Below, piece after piece: positions 1-11,225 of a stretch of DNA of 64,000 nt (within the stretch, counting starts at the first letter, position 1; each line of letters begins with the position of its first letter). The notes beneath the pieces were generated by a model. The model made no database searches, was not told the origin of the DNA, and saw nothing but the letters and a program-made list of their open reading frames with translations. The stretch is from Daphnia pulex (taxonomy: Eukaryota; Arthropoda; Branchiopoda; Diplostraca; Daphniidae): NCBI RefSeq assembly GCF_021134715.1, contig NC_060017.1:1-64000 (forward strand). Direction: 5' to 3'. Position numbers and translations under genes: made by a program.

Positions 1-975
1 TTAAACTATTCATTGCTCACGCAACCCTCTTCTTGGGGGAAAGAATTTTTTCTTGCGAACTTTTCATTGCTTACGCAATTTAAGCAATATTCCTGATTGA
101 TTATCTCTCATTCATTCTCACGTTGCTCACGCACTTATACTCTTTGAGAACATGGCTTTATTAGACTCTCCTCATTTCTTACGCAATTGATTTACATCTA
201 AAAAACAAAACCCTTAAATTTATAATTTATTTTTTAAAGAACGTTATTACTTGACTACCAATGTCTAGCTAAGATAACCCACATAATCAATTTTTTTTTT
301 CTTTTTTAGGACTACGATGATGATGGAGAGGTCACAAATAAGACGGAGATAAGACAATGGAAAAGAAAGGACGTGTTAGCTCGCAGTTGCATTATGGCAA
401 CGATCACAAGGGAGATTAAACAAAACCTTTACACTCCTCCCTACTAACACGGCCCATCCACTTTATGTAAGATGTAGGTAAATATGGGATGAATAGATCC
501 AGGTTGCAATTGGGGGGCGGTAGTATAGCGTAGGTATAAATTTATTCGGATCTAGGATGGGATCAAATAAAGAATATTCATCGTAGATCCACCAGCGTAT
601 ATTCATTAATATACTGATTGTACGTCAAAGTAATATACCCGGGGTATGATTTTGTTGATATACCATTTGGTACATACACAGAATGTGCATCACAGTATAA
701 CAATATTAGGTACACAGTGGACGAAAAAGCTAAAAAATACCTCAATTTCCATTACTCCCAAACATTTGTTGTAGTAGTTTTAATCTGGGTTGAGACTTTT
801 AGCTTTTATTTTCTAACAGAAATCATATCCAAAGATGGATGTTACTTAGGTATACTGTGTATACACAAACCGGTATATTCAAGGGACATACAAATGGTAC
901 GTAAGCATTCCATGGATATGCTGTTTGTATCTCCCTTATCCTTGGGAGTACGCTGCAGTCATATCCATGGTACAT
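1..975. other. Non-coding DNA left of the copia element
   Basis: No convincing gene is seen. AT-rich DNA with a degenerate spaced repeat at 11-186 (separate entry) and a 13-bp inverted pair, TTCCATGGATATG at 908-920 against CATATCCATGGTA at 960-972, close to where copia-like coding sequence begins. The open frame across 618-986 lacks an ATG start and has no recognisable domain. No copy of the 3' LTR found at 5548-5796 is visible here, so the copia element appears to lack its 5' LTR in this window. Confidence 0.6.
11..186. repeat. Four degenerate CATTGCTCACGCAA units at about 54-bp spacing
   Basis: Related 14-mers lie at 11-24 (CATTGCTCACGCAA), 65-78 (CATTGCTTACGCAA), 121-134 (CGTTGCTCACGCAC) and 173-186 (CATTTCTTACGCAA). 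Spacings of 54, 56 and 52 bp suggest a decayed minisatellite with a unit of about 54 bp, or a run of spaced binding sites. The window starts inside it, so the full array length is unknown. Confidence 0.5.
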
Positions 976-3900
976 CGCTGTGTTAGTAGGGCTGGCTTGA
1001 ATGCAGCCCAAATGTGGACGAAACTGAACTTACATTACCAACTACAAACAGAGGAGCACCTTCACCTCTTATGGCAAAATTACTACGACTTTGCATACAC
1101 CAAAGGTACTTACACACATGTCTGTGCAGACACCATACAAGCACTAAAGCCAATTTTTTGTTCTTTAGGTGATGACATGCGTACCCACATACAAAAGCTA
1201 TCTAACATCGCCGACAAACTGAGAGAACGAGATCAGCCCCTCAATGACATCCAGTTAGTGTCAAAAGCCTTGACCACATTGCCAGAAGCCTTCCGAATAG
1301 TACGATCAGTATGGGCTGCCGTGCCAGCAGCAGATCGAACACTCGATCACCTACTTCAACGTCTCCTATGCGAGGAAAGCGTCGTAAAATCCTACCAAAA
1401 GGCAAAGGCTCCAACTGAAGAAGCCTTTGCTGCAGGAGGTAGTGGAAGATCTGGATTCAGAGGTCGCGGTAGAGGAAGAGGAAACTTTCACGGAACACGT
1501 GGAGGTTACGTCGACAAGAAATCAAAGGGCCAATACGGAAGTAACACTGACTTACGTCCACGATGTGAAAGCTGCAGACTTCCTGGACATGAGATGAAAA
1601 ACTGCTATAAGCTGCATGAATACCCTGACAAGAAAGGAAACAATCCACCGAATCAAGCACTCATCTCATCATCTACTTTTGATCCCCGAAGCGTATTAGA
1701 ATTCTTTGCAGATTCTGGTGCTACAAAGCACATGTGCGATCAAAGAAGTTTCTTTACCAATTTCTTACCTATTGAACCAGGAAGTTGGACGGTCTCAGGT
1801 ACAAACACTAGCCATACTTACTCTTTTATCTCCATGTTAATCTATGGTATTAATTGTCATTCAGGCATCGGAGACAAAAAGCTTGATGTACTAGGATCCG
1901 GCAGAGTCACAATCTCAGTTGATGTAAACCAAAAGGTGACTTTAAAAACACTACAGGAAGTACTCTACGTACCTGGCCTTGGAGTAAATCTCTTCTCCAT
2001 TGGAGCCGCAACCGCCAGCGGATTAACAGCAGAATGTAAGGACGACAAAGTATTTTTCATTTCACAATTCATTAATAAAAACATCTACTGATCTCAATCT
2101 TATTGAACATTATCAAGGTTCTATTCACCAGAGATGGGGAATTAGTTCTCACTGGTGAACGAAAAGAGAACACCCTATACCAACTTAATTTCAAGCCCGA
2201 GATCCAGAAGACTCAAATTGAACTTGCTCGCATATCCATTGACATAGCATTCAATGCCGATCTTCGATCCTCCATCAACATCTGGCATCAACGCCTAGGC
2301 CACATTGGATATCACACACTGAAGAAAATGATCCAACAAGATTTGGTGATTGGCCTAAATGTCTCCGGGAATCTTGACATTCCTTCGACACTTTGCTCAG
2401 GATGCGAATTCGGAAAATCACCAGATCTCCATTAAGGACGACTTTAGTGGATACTTGACTGTATACTTTATGAAAAAGAAGTCTGAGGGCACTGCCTTTC
2501 TTCGCCTCTTTGCAGCGATGGTACTAAATGAAACCGGCAACTACATCCTCACTCTTCGATCCGACAATGGTAGAGCTGAATACATCAACAATGAAAACAA
2601 AGGTTAGTCAAACCAAATTAAATCATAGATTAAACAAAAAGTTTAACCTTTTTTTCTTTCTCAGCCTGGTTCGAGAAATGTGGAATCCGTCATGAGACAA
2701 GCGCTCCCTACACTCCCGAACAAAACGGTGTAGCCGAACGGACCAATCGAACAATACTAGATTCCGTTCGCTGTATGATCATCTCAAGTGGTCTTCCAGC
2801 AACTCTGTGGGCTGAGGCTGTCTCCTACACCACTTATGTTCGCAACAGAGTTCTCTCTCGGACATCCAATATTACTCCCTTCGAGCACTGGAACGGAAGG
2901 AAGCCGGACGTTTATCAGATTTACGTATTTTTGGAGCATGGGCCTTCGTACGAGTCCCTCGACCCCCCCCCCCCCCCCGACACAGCAAAACTGGATGCTA
3001 GAAGCAAAGAAGGCATATTCGTAGGGCGGTGCAACACTCAAAACGCATCAAGAGTATTCATCCCTGACAACAGAAAGATTGAAGTCAGCAAAGACGTTAA
3101 GGTTGATGAGGAAGCCCTCTACCGTGACATGAAGAATCTACCATCCTCAACGGTAACCCCAAGCATTAAACTTTTTTTTTCTTGCGTCATTACTTATATC
3201 TTTATCGATTACCATAGCATGAACTGAGAATCACTGACACGGCAGATGAAGAAATGAATGTAGACGAAGCTGAACCACTCGCTCATCCAAATGGTCCTCA
3301 ATCAGACGAAGCTTCAACTCCGTTTACTGACGCGAATCTCATCGAAGACGTGCCTATCCATGACAATCCAATCGTCAACGAGGAGGAAACTCTTCCTGAA
3401 ATCATGATTCACGAGGACAAGACTCCTTCCACTACTAAAACTTATCAAAGAGATTAAGACTCTCGTCCTCAACAGCGAGTGCGCCAGTCAACTCGTAAAC
3501 CGAAGTACAGCGAGAGATTCCTCGAATGGCAACAATCCTTGGCCAAACAAGCAACTTTATCCAGCGTATCAGCCGAAACCCAAGTAGTCAACACTCCTTC
3601 TCTTTCACTGGAACTCGAGTTATCTGGAGGCCATCTCCTGTGCTGATTCCGAATACTGGATACCCGCCATCTTTGAAGAATATTGTCACCGGTGAGGAGG
3701 CTAACACGTTCGGTTTTGAGAGCGACCTGAAGCTGTTTGGTAAAAGAGAAACAAACAGACTGGAAGTCGCGACTCCACCACCGACACACACACCAACACA
3801 GAGAAAAGTCCAACACCGGAGAAACATGCTCACCCTTTTTGTATGTTTCTCGTCCTTGATAACTATTGTTGTCAAGCGTCAGGGAATCGTTAAGTTCTTA

Positions 3901-5490
3901 GGACTGGGATCGTATGGGAAACGTCGGTCCTGGGACTGCCAAATGTCTGTTCTGGGAACCAATCAATTGCTACGTTATTGAAACGTGACAATATGACTTG
4001 CTCCTACAAAACAGCACCTGGACACTCTGTCGACTTCCACCAAACCGGAAGGCGATTGAAGGCAAATGGTCGATGAAATTCAAGCCTGGATTCAAGTCAA
4101 CATCCACAAGATATAAAGCCCGTTTTGTCATTAAAGGGTACTCGCAAGTATTCGGACTGGATTACACCGAAACCTACGCACTCGTAGCCAAAAATTACTC
4201 TTTCCGTCTTATCCTGGCCATAGCTGCTGCAAAAAATATCGAGATGATCCAGCTCGACGTGAAGACAGCCTTCTTATATGGAACGCTGGACGAAGAGATA
4301 TTCATGAAACAGCCGAATGAACGTCATCCCTGGAAAGGAAGAAGAAGTCTGCCACCTTGTCAAAAGCATCTACGGCCTAAAACAAGCCTCCAGAGTATGG
4401 AACATCAAGTTCAATGAACTTATCATTAAGTTTGGCCTAACTAGAAGTCAAGCGGACCCATGCATCTACTACCGACACCTCCGTCTGGGGGAGGCTGTTG
4501 AAGAGCTAACCATCTTTATCCTATACGTCGATGACGGACTCATCCTGAGTAACATCAAGTCAATTCTCACAGACATGGTGGAATTCCTCGGTAAAGAATT
4601 TAAAGTTCGATCTCTTCCCGCAGATCGCTTCATAGGTTTCGACATTAATCGCAACCGACATCTAGGAACCATTCATCTCTCACAACCGGAATACGTCCAA
4701 AAAATTCTAGAGCGATTCAACATGAGCAACTGCAATCCTCTCGCGGTCCCAGCCGATCCATGTGTCAAGCTATCGCCACAAATGAGCCCACAAAACGAAG
4801 AAGACAGGAAAGAGATGACCAATTTTCCCTTCATGGAATGCATCGGGTCAGTAATGCACCTCACACATCTAACGCGGCCCGACATTGCATATGCAGTTGG
4901 ACAAGTATCCAGATATTCGCAGAACCCCGGCAAGGAGCATTGGAAGGCTTTGAAACGTATTCTAGCCTATCTCAAAAAAACAATCAACTTTGGTCTTCTC
5001 TTTGGTGGTGGAAGGAGCGAAATATGTGGTTATTGTGATTCGGACTACGCCGGAGATCTGGAGAGCAGAAGATCCACGTCAGGAGCCGTCTTCACTCTGC
5101 ACAATGGTGCCGTGTCATGGTTCAGTCGGTGTCAGACATTGGTAGCCCTCTCCACAACAGAGGCCGAGTTCATTTCAGCAGCGGAAGGTACAAAAGAAGG
5201 GATTTGGCTCAAACGCCTCCATCTCGAACTGGGAGCTACTGAATCGGCAACACCTCTTCGATGTGATAATCAAGGCGCTATTGCACTGATCCATGACCCT
5301 GTATTTCATCAGCGCACGAAGCACATGGATGTGCGCTTCTTCTTCATACGGGACGCTCAACAAGAGGGACGAATCAACGTCTCATACATTGAAACTGAAT
5401 CTCAACTGGTGGACATCTTTACAAGCCCTCGCCGTCCCAAGATTCGAGAAACTACGCAAAGAACTCAACATTTGCGAACTTTCAGAGTAG
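976..5490 (+). pseudogene. copia gag-pol coding remains with five intron-like interruptions
   Basis: Visible landmarks: UBN2-type gag around 1010-1400; CCHC knuckle (CESCRLPGHEMKNCYKLH) around 1567-1620; protease motif DSGATKHM around 1710; pre-integrase WHQRLGHIGYHTLKKM from about 2280; integrase SDNGRAEY at 2560 and NGVAERTNRTI at 2730; RT YVDDGLILSN at about 4525, with the YVDD pair intact; RNase H CDSDYAGDLESRRSTSG at about 5035 and KHMDVRFFF at about 5320. Five GT-AG segments of 62-68 bp (1106-1168, 1799-1864, 2050-2117, 2603-2664, 3153-3217) fall exactly where family homology breaks, and removing each keeps or restores the frame. A deletion near 2430, a stop at 3455 and frameshifts in 3458-3997 and near 4320 mean the copy is not intact. 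A 16-C run lies at 2963-2978. Confidence 0.82.
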
Positions 5491-5796
5491 AACTGTTTGA
5501 GGGACGATTATTGCATTTCAGCACTTGGACACTTGACTTGAGGGACGTGTTGTATTCTTTATTTTTCAACTCAAGCGTTCCCCCAACTATGTTGCTGAAC
5601 CCAACTGTTGCAAAAACCTTTCTCTTCTACTTCTTCTTGTCAAAGTTCCCTTCGTCTGCTATACGACGTCTTTCACACTTCTTCTTCTACTTCAACCACG
5701 TTTCGACATATAAGTATTCTGTCTGAAATTGTCATCTGTAAAGTGTGTGTTCTCGTATAGTATACTTTGGTATTAAACTCTCTTTATTTCTATCAA
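980..5796 (+). mobile_element. Decayed Ty1/copia LTR retrotransposon lacking a visible 5' LTR
   Basis: Domain order is typical of copia: gag, CCHC knuckle, aspartic protease, GAG-pre-integrase, integrase, reverse transcriptase, RNase H. This places it in the Ty1/copia group rather than gypsy, where integrase follows RNase H. A probable 3' LTR follows at 5548-5796. Near 2400-2440 the normal link between the pre-integrase zinc region and the integrase core is missing, together with the first catalytic Asp region. In-frame stops and frameshifts occur, for example the TAA at 3455-3457 and a shift near 4320. Five short GT-AG segments interrupt the coding region. The left boundary is uncertain. Confidence 0.88.
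5548..5796 (+). repeat. Probable 3' LTR of the copia element
   Basis: A purine-rich stretch (TTGAGGGACG, 5538-5547) resembling a copia polypurine tract directly precedes TGTTG at 5548, the usual copia LTR start. A TATAAG box lies at about 5709. The LTR plausibly ends at TCTATCA near 5796, immediately before LINE sequence. The end is an estimate because no second LTR is present for comparison. Confidence 0.55.
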
Positions 5797-5800
5797 GAGC

Positions 5801-8141
5801 ATGCGTTCATCATTCTTAATTCTAACATATAAACTCTACAGATACGTACCGAAGGATTGGAAATGCGCAATTGTGGCACCTGCCCAAAAGCTAAACAAAC
5901 GAGCAGAAAGCGCCGACTCATACAGACCAATTTCCCTCACTTCATGTCTCTGTAAAGCTATGGAGAAAATTATTAACAACAGACTGAAGTGGCATCTAGA
6001 CCGTCTAAACTTACTCCCCAAGGTCCAGACTGGGTTCCGAAGAGGATGCACCACCACAGACAACCTGATCCGGATAGAGTCAGCAATCAAACGAGGCTTC
6101 AAAAACAGCCACTCCACCACAGCAATCTTCTTAGACATATCCGAAGCGTATGACAATGCCTGGATAACTGGACTCCTGTTTAAATTAACAAAAGCAGAAT
6201 TTAAAGGACGCACCCTGTTATGGCTTAAGAACTTTCTCACCGGCAGAAGCATCAGAACCCGGGTAGATGACGACCTCTCTGATGAAAGAGAGATATTCAA
6301 AGGAGTACCCCAAGGAAGTGTCCTCAGCCCCCTACTTTTCAACATCATGCTCGCGAACTTTCCAATGCCGGACAACGGATGCGAAATATCCCTTTTCGCC
6401 GATTACATCGCGATCTACTACACCGCTAAGACGAAGAAAGATGCAGAGGGACCGCTCCAGGACCTACTAGATAAGATAGAAGAATGGGCCATCAGTTGGA
6501 ACTTCCAATTCTCCGTGGATAAATGTGCTTCACTAACATTCACAAAGAAAAGGACAAATGAACCAGAACACCGATTTAAACTCAGTGGAGCCGACATAAG
6601 TGACGAAGTTCTCCAATACAAATTCCTAGGAATCACATTGGATCAAAAACTCTCATTGGAACCCCACACGATGACAATCATCAACAAGATACAGAAGAGA
6701 GCTAACTTAATCCGTACGTTGACATACGGAAAGAATACCTTGAAACTGCCACTCCTTATCCGTATCTTCAAAGCCATGATCCGGAGCGCCTACGACTACG
6801 GCTCGTTCGTCCTTGGATCCATGCGTAAAACAAGAAAAAAAAAGTTTAATCAAGCCCGAAATCAGATTCTCCGCATCATACTAGGCTGCTTTAAATCTAC
6901 CCCAAGAGCTTTACTAAACATGGAAACCGGCATCCACCCAGTTGAGAGTATATGGGAACAACTAGCCTACAGATACCTCATCAGACTTAACGAAAAACCA
7001 TGGAACCCAGCGTATGACACAGTCCAACAACTAATCAAAGCAACGGCGAAATGGAAACACAACAGCACCCCAGCAGCCATTATCCATCTGAGGAAACTAG
7101 ACCAGACAACTAAAACCCTCTTCAAATTTCCCGTCTCCCGCCATGGAAACACATTCCCACCAAATACTTCCCTCTTAAGAAAAAAGAAGCACTCAACTCA
7201 ACTCGAACAGCCCGAATCTTCCTGTCCCTTACTTCATTACAAGACCCCAACCACTTAGCAATCTACACTGATGGATCAGTGTGCGAGTCTTCCAAAACAT
7301 CCACATGTGCATTCTACGTTCCCCTACATGGAGAAAAAAAGGCCTGGTTCCTTCAAAAACCCACCGACAGCTTTGTCGAAGAACTATATGCCATTAGGCA
7401 AGCCCTCTACTACCTGAACGAGCATGATATTCCGTCAGTCACCATCTACACTGACTCCAAATCAGCTGTTCAAGCAAGTTCAAATTTCAAATGGGAAGCA
7501 AGTACAGCTGTACCTGAAATAATAAATCAAATTATAAATCTTAATTCATCGGGGACCCAAGTCACATTAATGTGGATACCTTCACATGCTGGGATACCAA
7601 GAAACGAAATTGCTGACCCACTGGCCACCGAAATCCGAAAAAAACGAAAAAAGGACCTGGGAAAATACAATCCAAAATAAAATAGACATTAACCAAACTA
7701 TTAACAAAGTCAAAACTAAATAAAACAACATCACCTTCAAGAAACTGAAAACACAATCAAACAACATGGCGGTGACGCAAAAAAACGAGACTGGAGTCTT
7801 ACCTTGGCGCATTAACAAGAAACAAAATATCCAAACAGCAATGCTTCGGTTACGCAGCGGGCACAATAAACTAAATCACTTCATGGGCAGATTGGACTCC
7901 GAAATACCTGATGAATGTCCTCAGCCCAGAACAAGAAGACGCGTCACATGTGCTCCTCTACTGCAAAGAATATTCTGAAGCGAGGGACAACCTCGAAAGG
8001 AAACTCCTCCCCCTCAACATCCCGATCGACGTACCGACCCTACTAGGACTGAATGGCTCCATCCCTAAACACACGCAAACGAAAATAGTGGTTTCCGTCA
8101 TAGCCTTCCTTCTCGAATCACATCTTATTGAAAGAATTTAA
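5801..8141 (+). pseudogene. LINE ORF2 remains: RT, RNase H, C-terminal Cys/His region
   Basis: RT motifs run through YRPISLTSCLCKAMEKIINN (about 5920), FRRGCTTTDN, FLDISEAYDNAW and GVPQGSVLSPLLFN (about 6303). The catalytic FADD box reads FADYIAIY at about 6397, so one metal-binding Asp is replaced by Tyr. The RT frame ends at 7258. The RNase H domain (YTDGS about 7265, EELY about 7380, YTDSKSA about 7450, NEIAD about 7605) lies in another frame, and the C-terminal HVLLYC region (7911-8141) in a third. The frame change near 7180 sits at an A-rich run. The copy is inactive by sequence. Confidence 0.85.
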
Positions 8142-8295
8142 TTTAACCGTCCAAATTCTTTGTTATTCCCCCTCTCTTTCTCGTGTCTATTTTTTTGCCT
8201 TCGTGCTATGTAACTACAACAAAAATTCAATAAATCGAAGCGAAGGTATCTAAGGGACGCCATGGCTTTGATTTGATTTGATTTTGATTTGATTT
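5801..8295 (+). mobile_element. 5'-truncated non-LTR retrotransposon (LINE) with RNase H
   Basis: Reverse transcriptase, then RNase H, then a C-terminal Cys/His region, as in the I/LOA/Jockey-like LINE superfamilies. A polyadenylation signal (AATAAA, about 8229) precedes a simple TTTGA-repeat tail at 8267-8295. The endonuclease is absent: the element begins inside the RT N-terminus, as in typical 5' truncation, directly against the copia LTR end. Clade assignment within the RNase H-bearing LINEs is uncertain. Confidence 0.85.
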
Positions 8296-8297
8296 AT

Positions 8298-8710
8298 TTA
8301 TAACGCGCATTATCCAAATAAAGTTCTAATGACGCGGAAAGTACAGTCAGGGTAAGAGTCACAGAAAAAGCATAAGACACATCAATCGAAAAGGTGCTTG
8401 AATAAAAGAGAACGAAACTTGGGGAGTGTGGTGGCATTACGAACAGCAAGAGGGAGTCGGTTCCAGATGGCAGGAGCGACCTTTGCAAAAGATCGATCAC
8501 CAAGATTAACATGGCGAGTGCGAGGAAAGCGAAGTAGAGCAGATGAAGATGAGCGTAGGCTGCGTGAGTTTTCAAGAGGAATGATTAGACGAGTCAGGTA
8601 AGGTGGTGCGGAGCCATTTAAACAGCGATAGGTCAGGGTGGCAATACGAAAAGTGATGGCGACCCGTAAACTGTCACCAGTGGCAACCAGCCATGGCCAG
8701 TAGCACCTAC
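8298..8710. repeat. Probable old repeat fragment
   Basis: The stretch begins TTTATAACGCGCATTATCC and contains AGGGAGTCGGTTCCAGATGG near 8450. From memory, both resemble parts of widespread invertebrate LINE or SINE 3' sequences carrying GCGC...GCGCTTTACA and GGGAGTTCCAGAGG-like blocks. A 67-codon open frame at 8398-8601 is arginine-rich and has no recognised domain. The class cannot be decided without a repeat library search. Confidence 0.3.
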
Positions 8711-9904
8711 CGTATCAAATCAAAAATATCTTCCACTTTTGATCTCTTTGAGGTATGATGCAGACCGTAGGGAGATGTGACCACAGAATTAATTGTACGG
8801 GTATCTTCACTGTGTTATAAATTCGGGACAGCCTTAAGGCGATTTTTTAACTAATTTTAATAATTTGTTGGATTTCCACCAACGACTAAAAGTTTCTTAG
8901 CGCATGTATCTGATAGGGTCACTTAATCCACTGAGCCACCTGAAATATCCTTCAACAGATTTCATAACAAACTAAGTTGGAATTATCAATGAGGGAATGC
9001 AAGACCCTTTTACAAAATCATCAATTTAGACGTAATGAAAAAACTTTCAGCATGATCAACATTCCACCTCAAAATAAGTGTCGTCAAACTGCACGTAACT
9101 AAAAAAGAAGTTAGTAAATCCCAGATATTGACACTTCAACTAGGGCATCTTGTGTACATTATACTGTCCCGATTTTGTGTTATGGGTTTTATCACCAGCA
9201 AGCTTCACGATCGATTTTATGCAAATTTATTATTTATTCTTGCATTTCTATGAATGGAATCTAGAGATTCTGTCGAGCTCTTTATTTTAAGACTAAATTC
9301 AGCTCAAAATAACCCCTAAATAGTAAATACCTTAATATGGATGGATTTCAAACGTCCCAAATCTAGTTTTTTTCTAAGTCCTTTTTCATAATATATTTTT
9401 TGTCATATCTTTAAAATTTGTACAGCTACATTGACATGGTTGTATAAAACGTAGATCCGTTCATTTTCTTTAATTTCAGCAACTTTCCCTTTCAAAAATC
9501 GGGTTAGTTTTTCGTTTTTCTATTATACTGAAAAATGTTATTTCGTCCCAAATAAGAAATTTTCGGGCCTGTCCCGAATAAGATGGCCTTCTTTACCCTT
9601 TACGTTAGATTTTTTTTTCGCACACTAAATTTATTCATAATTGCACCAAATTGTTACAATTAGATAGCTAATGAAAGATTTACTACAATTTTATATTTTT
9701 TTAAATCTTTTATTTCCACCAGAACGTGTGTTTACACGGGTAAACAAATAAAAAACAACAAAATTCAAATAACTTTTTAACATGTTCTGCACGATATTAT
9801 TCACGGGGATTTCGAACAGAACTATATTGTAATGGCATGAACAGTGCTCACCAACGAAATAACTATTAAAAATTTGTTTGGGGTGAAATGTCTTATTTGA
9901 CTCT
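8711..9904. other. AT-rich intergenic DNA, nothing recognised
   Basis: No gene, RNA or repeat boundary could be supported. Short open frames lack domains and start codons. Confidence 0.6.
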
Positions 9905-10068
9905 AAGGGTCGCGTCACCATACCATGATGACCATCATACCACGATGTATAATGAGAGGTGGGCAAACTCAGTAGGGCGCCCCCTCTTAAAACTGTGCCA
10001 TCTTTCTGAAATTGTTTACACTTCTACCGCTAGGTTCTCAAGTGTTAGTGGCCCTGAGATTTGGCGCG
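9905..10068 (+). repeat. Repeat family copy A1 (left arm of an inverted pair)
   Basis: About 130 bp at 9938-10068 pairs, as reverse complement and at roughly 80% by eye, with 10738-10870. Anchors are CCTCTCATTATACATCGTG and GGGCCACTAACACT on the other arm. The outer part (GTCGCGTCACCATACC, 9908-9925) also matches the outer part of the right arm. Together with 10738-10960 this forms a foldback-type structure around about 670 bp of AT-rich DNA. Confidence 0.6.
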
Positions 10069-10737
10069 AATTATCAGAAGTAAAGCGTCTGCCATTGTTC
10101 ATTGTTGATAGTAGATTCCATTTCGTTGTTTCAATTCATAATTTCTTTCTTTAACTTGAAAAATGCAAAGAATGTATGGACACGTTAATCACAAAAGAAG
10201 ATATCCCAAGTGATTCTGAATATCCAGACAACCTTGTAATTCTCAGAGATAAGGGTGGGCTAAAAAAAAGTTACTCAGAATTTTTTTTTTTATTTCTTGT
10301 GTTGAGAATTTGCTAATTAAACATTTCGATGGAAATGACAGCTATATCAGGGATTGTTTTGAGTCGGTTATTGAAAAGGTGTCAAAATTCACCCTCTAGG
10401 CCTACTCTGTTTGCTGTGAAACACATCAACGTGTGACAATTCCATTTCTAGTTTATGAATACATTGTCCTTCGTTTTCGCTTTCAAGCTAAGTGAAAAAA
10501 AAATGAGATGGACGTGGCCAAAAAGTCAAGTAAGCAACACAAGTCAAGAAAATTGTCCAAATTGTGAAAAATCGTAATTTTTATTGCATTTTGTTTGTTG
10601 TTACATTTCAAAAGCGAAAAAAACAATCAAGAATTAACAATTATAATGAAAAAAAATTACAAACTAGCATGGTCTTAATTTTATTGTTTCTAAACTAAAA
10701 CACCCTTTAACCAAGATGCTTTATCCACAATGGTTAA

Positions 10738-10960
10738 ACTTGGCGCCAGATTTCAGGGCCACTAACACTAGAGAACCTAGCGGCAGAAGTGAGAACAATT
10801 ACCGAAAGTTGGCACAGTTCTTTCCTCTCGCGTTTGCCCACCTCTCATTATACATCGTGATCATACTCTCTATCACTCTCTGGCAGAGTGATAGAGGGAG
10901 ATGGTGGCGTCGCCCTGTCGAAATTCTCCATAAGGCTAAGTCCGAGGTTTTTCAAGATTT
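10738..10960 (-). repeat. Repeat family copy B (right arm, inverted relative to A1)
   Basis: The inner portion pairs with 9938-10068. The outer portion (about 10885-10960, through GAAATTCTCCATAAGGCTA) pairs with 12640-12715 as reverse complement. A near-perfect 12-bp palindrome, CTCTATCACTCT and AGAGTGATAGAG, lies within it at about 10867-10896. Confidence 0.6.
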
Positions 10961-11225
10961 TTTCAATTGTTTGGCGAGAGGCGGTTCAATTGTTTGGCGG
11001 ATTACACCCTTAGCTTAAACGCAGCGCCGCCACGCGTAGCCTTCAGTCAACATAAGCAAAAATATCATTCTTCATTCCTTTCCACGATTTCCATTGGCTG
11101 GTATTATTCAAGGGAATGTCTCTTTCAAATCCGTTGAAATTAAAATCTTCAAGAAAAAGAAAAGGTATGATTTATATTTCAGAAGACAATTTTTGTTTGT
11201 TGACCCTATCATTTGTTAATTGCAG

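Noticed and set aside
618-986. Open frame with hydrophobic stretches left of the copia element
   Set aside because: No ATG start, no domain, and AT-rich random-like composition; it overlaps inverted-repeat sequence.
3526-3981. 151-codon frame within the copia region
   Set aside because: It is an off-frame reading of degenerate pol spacer sequence between integrase and RT; no domain is recognisable.
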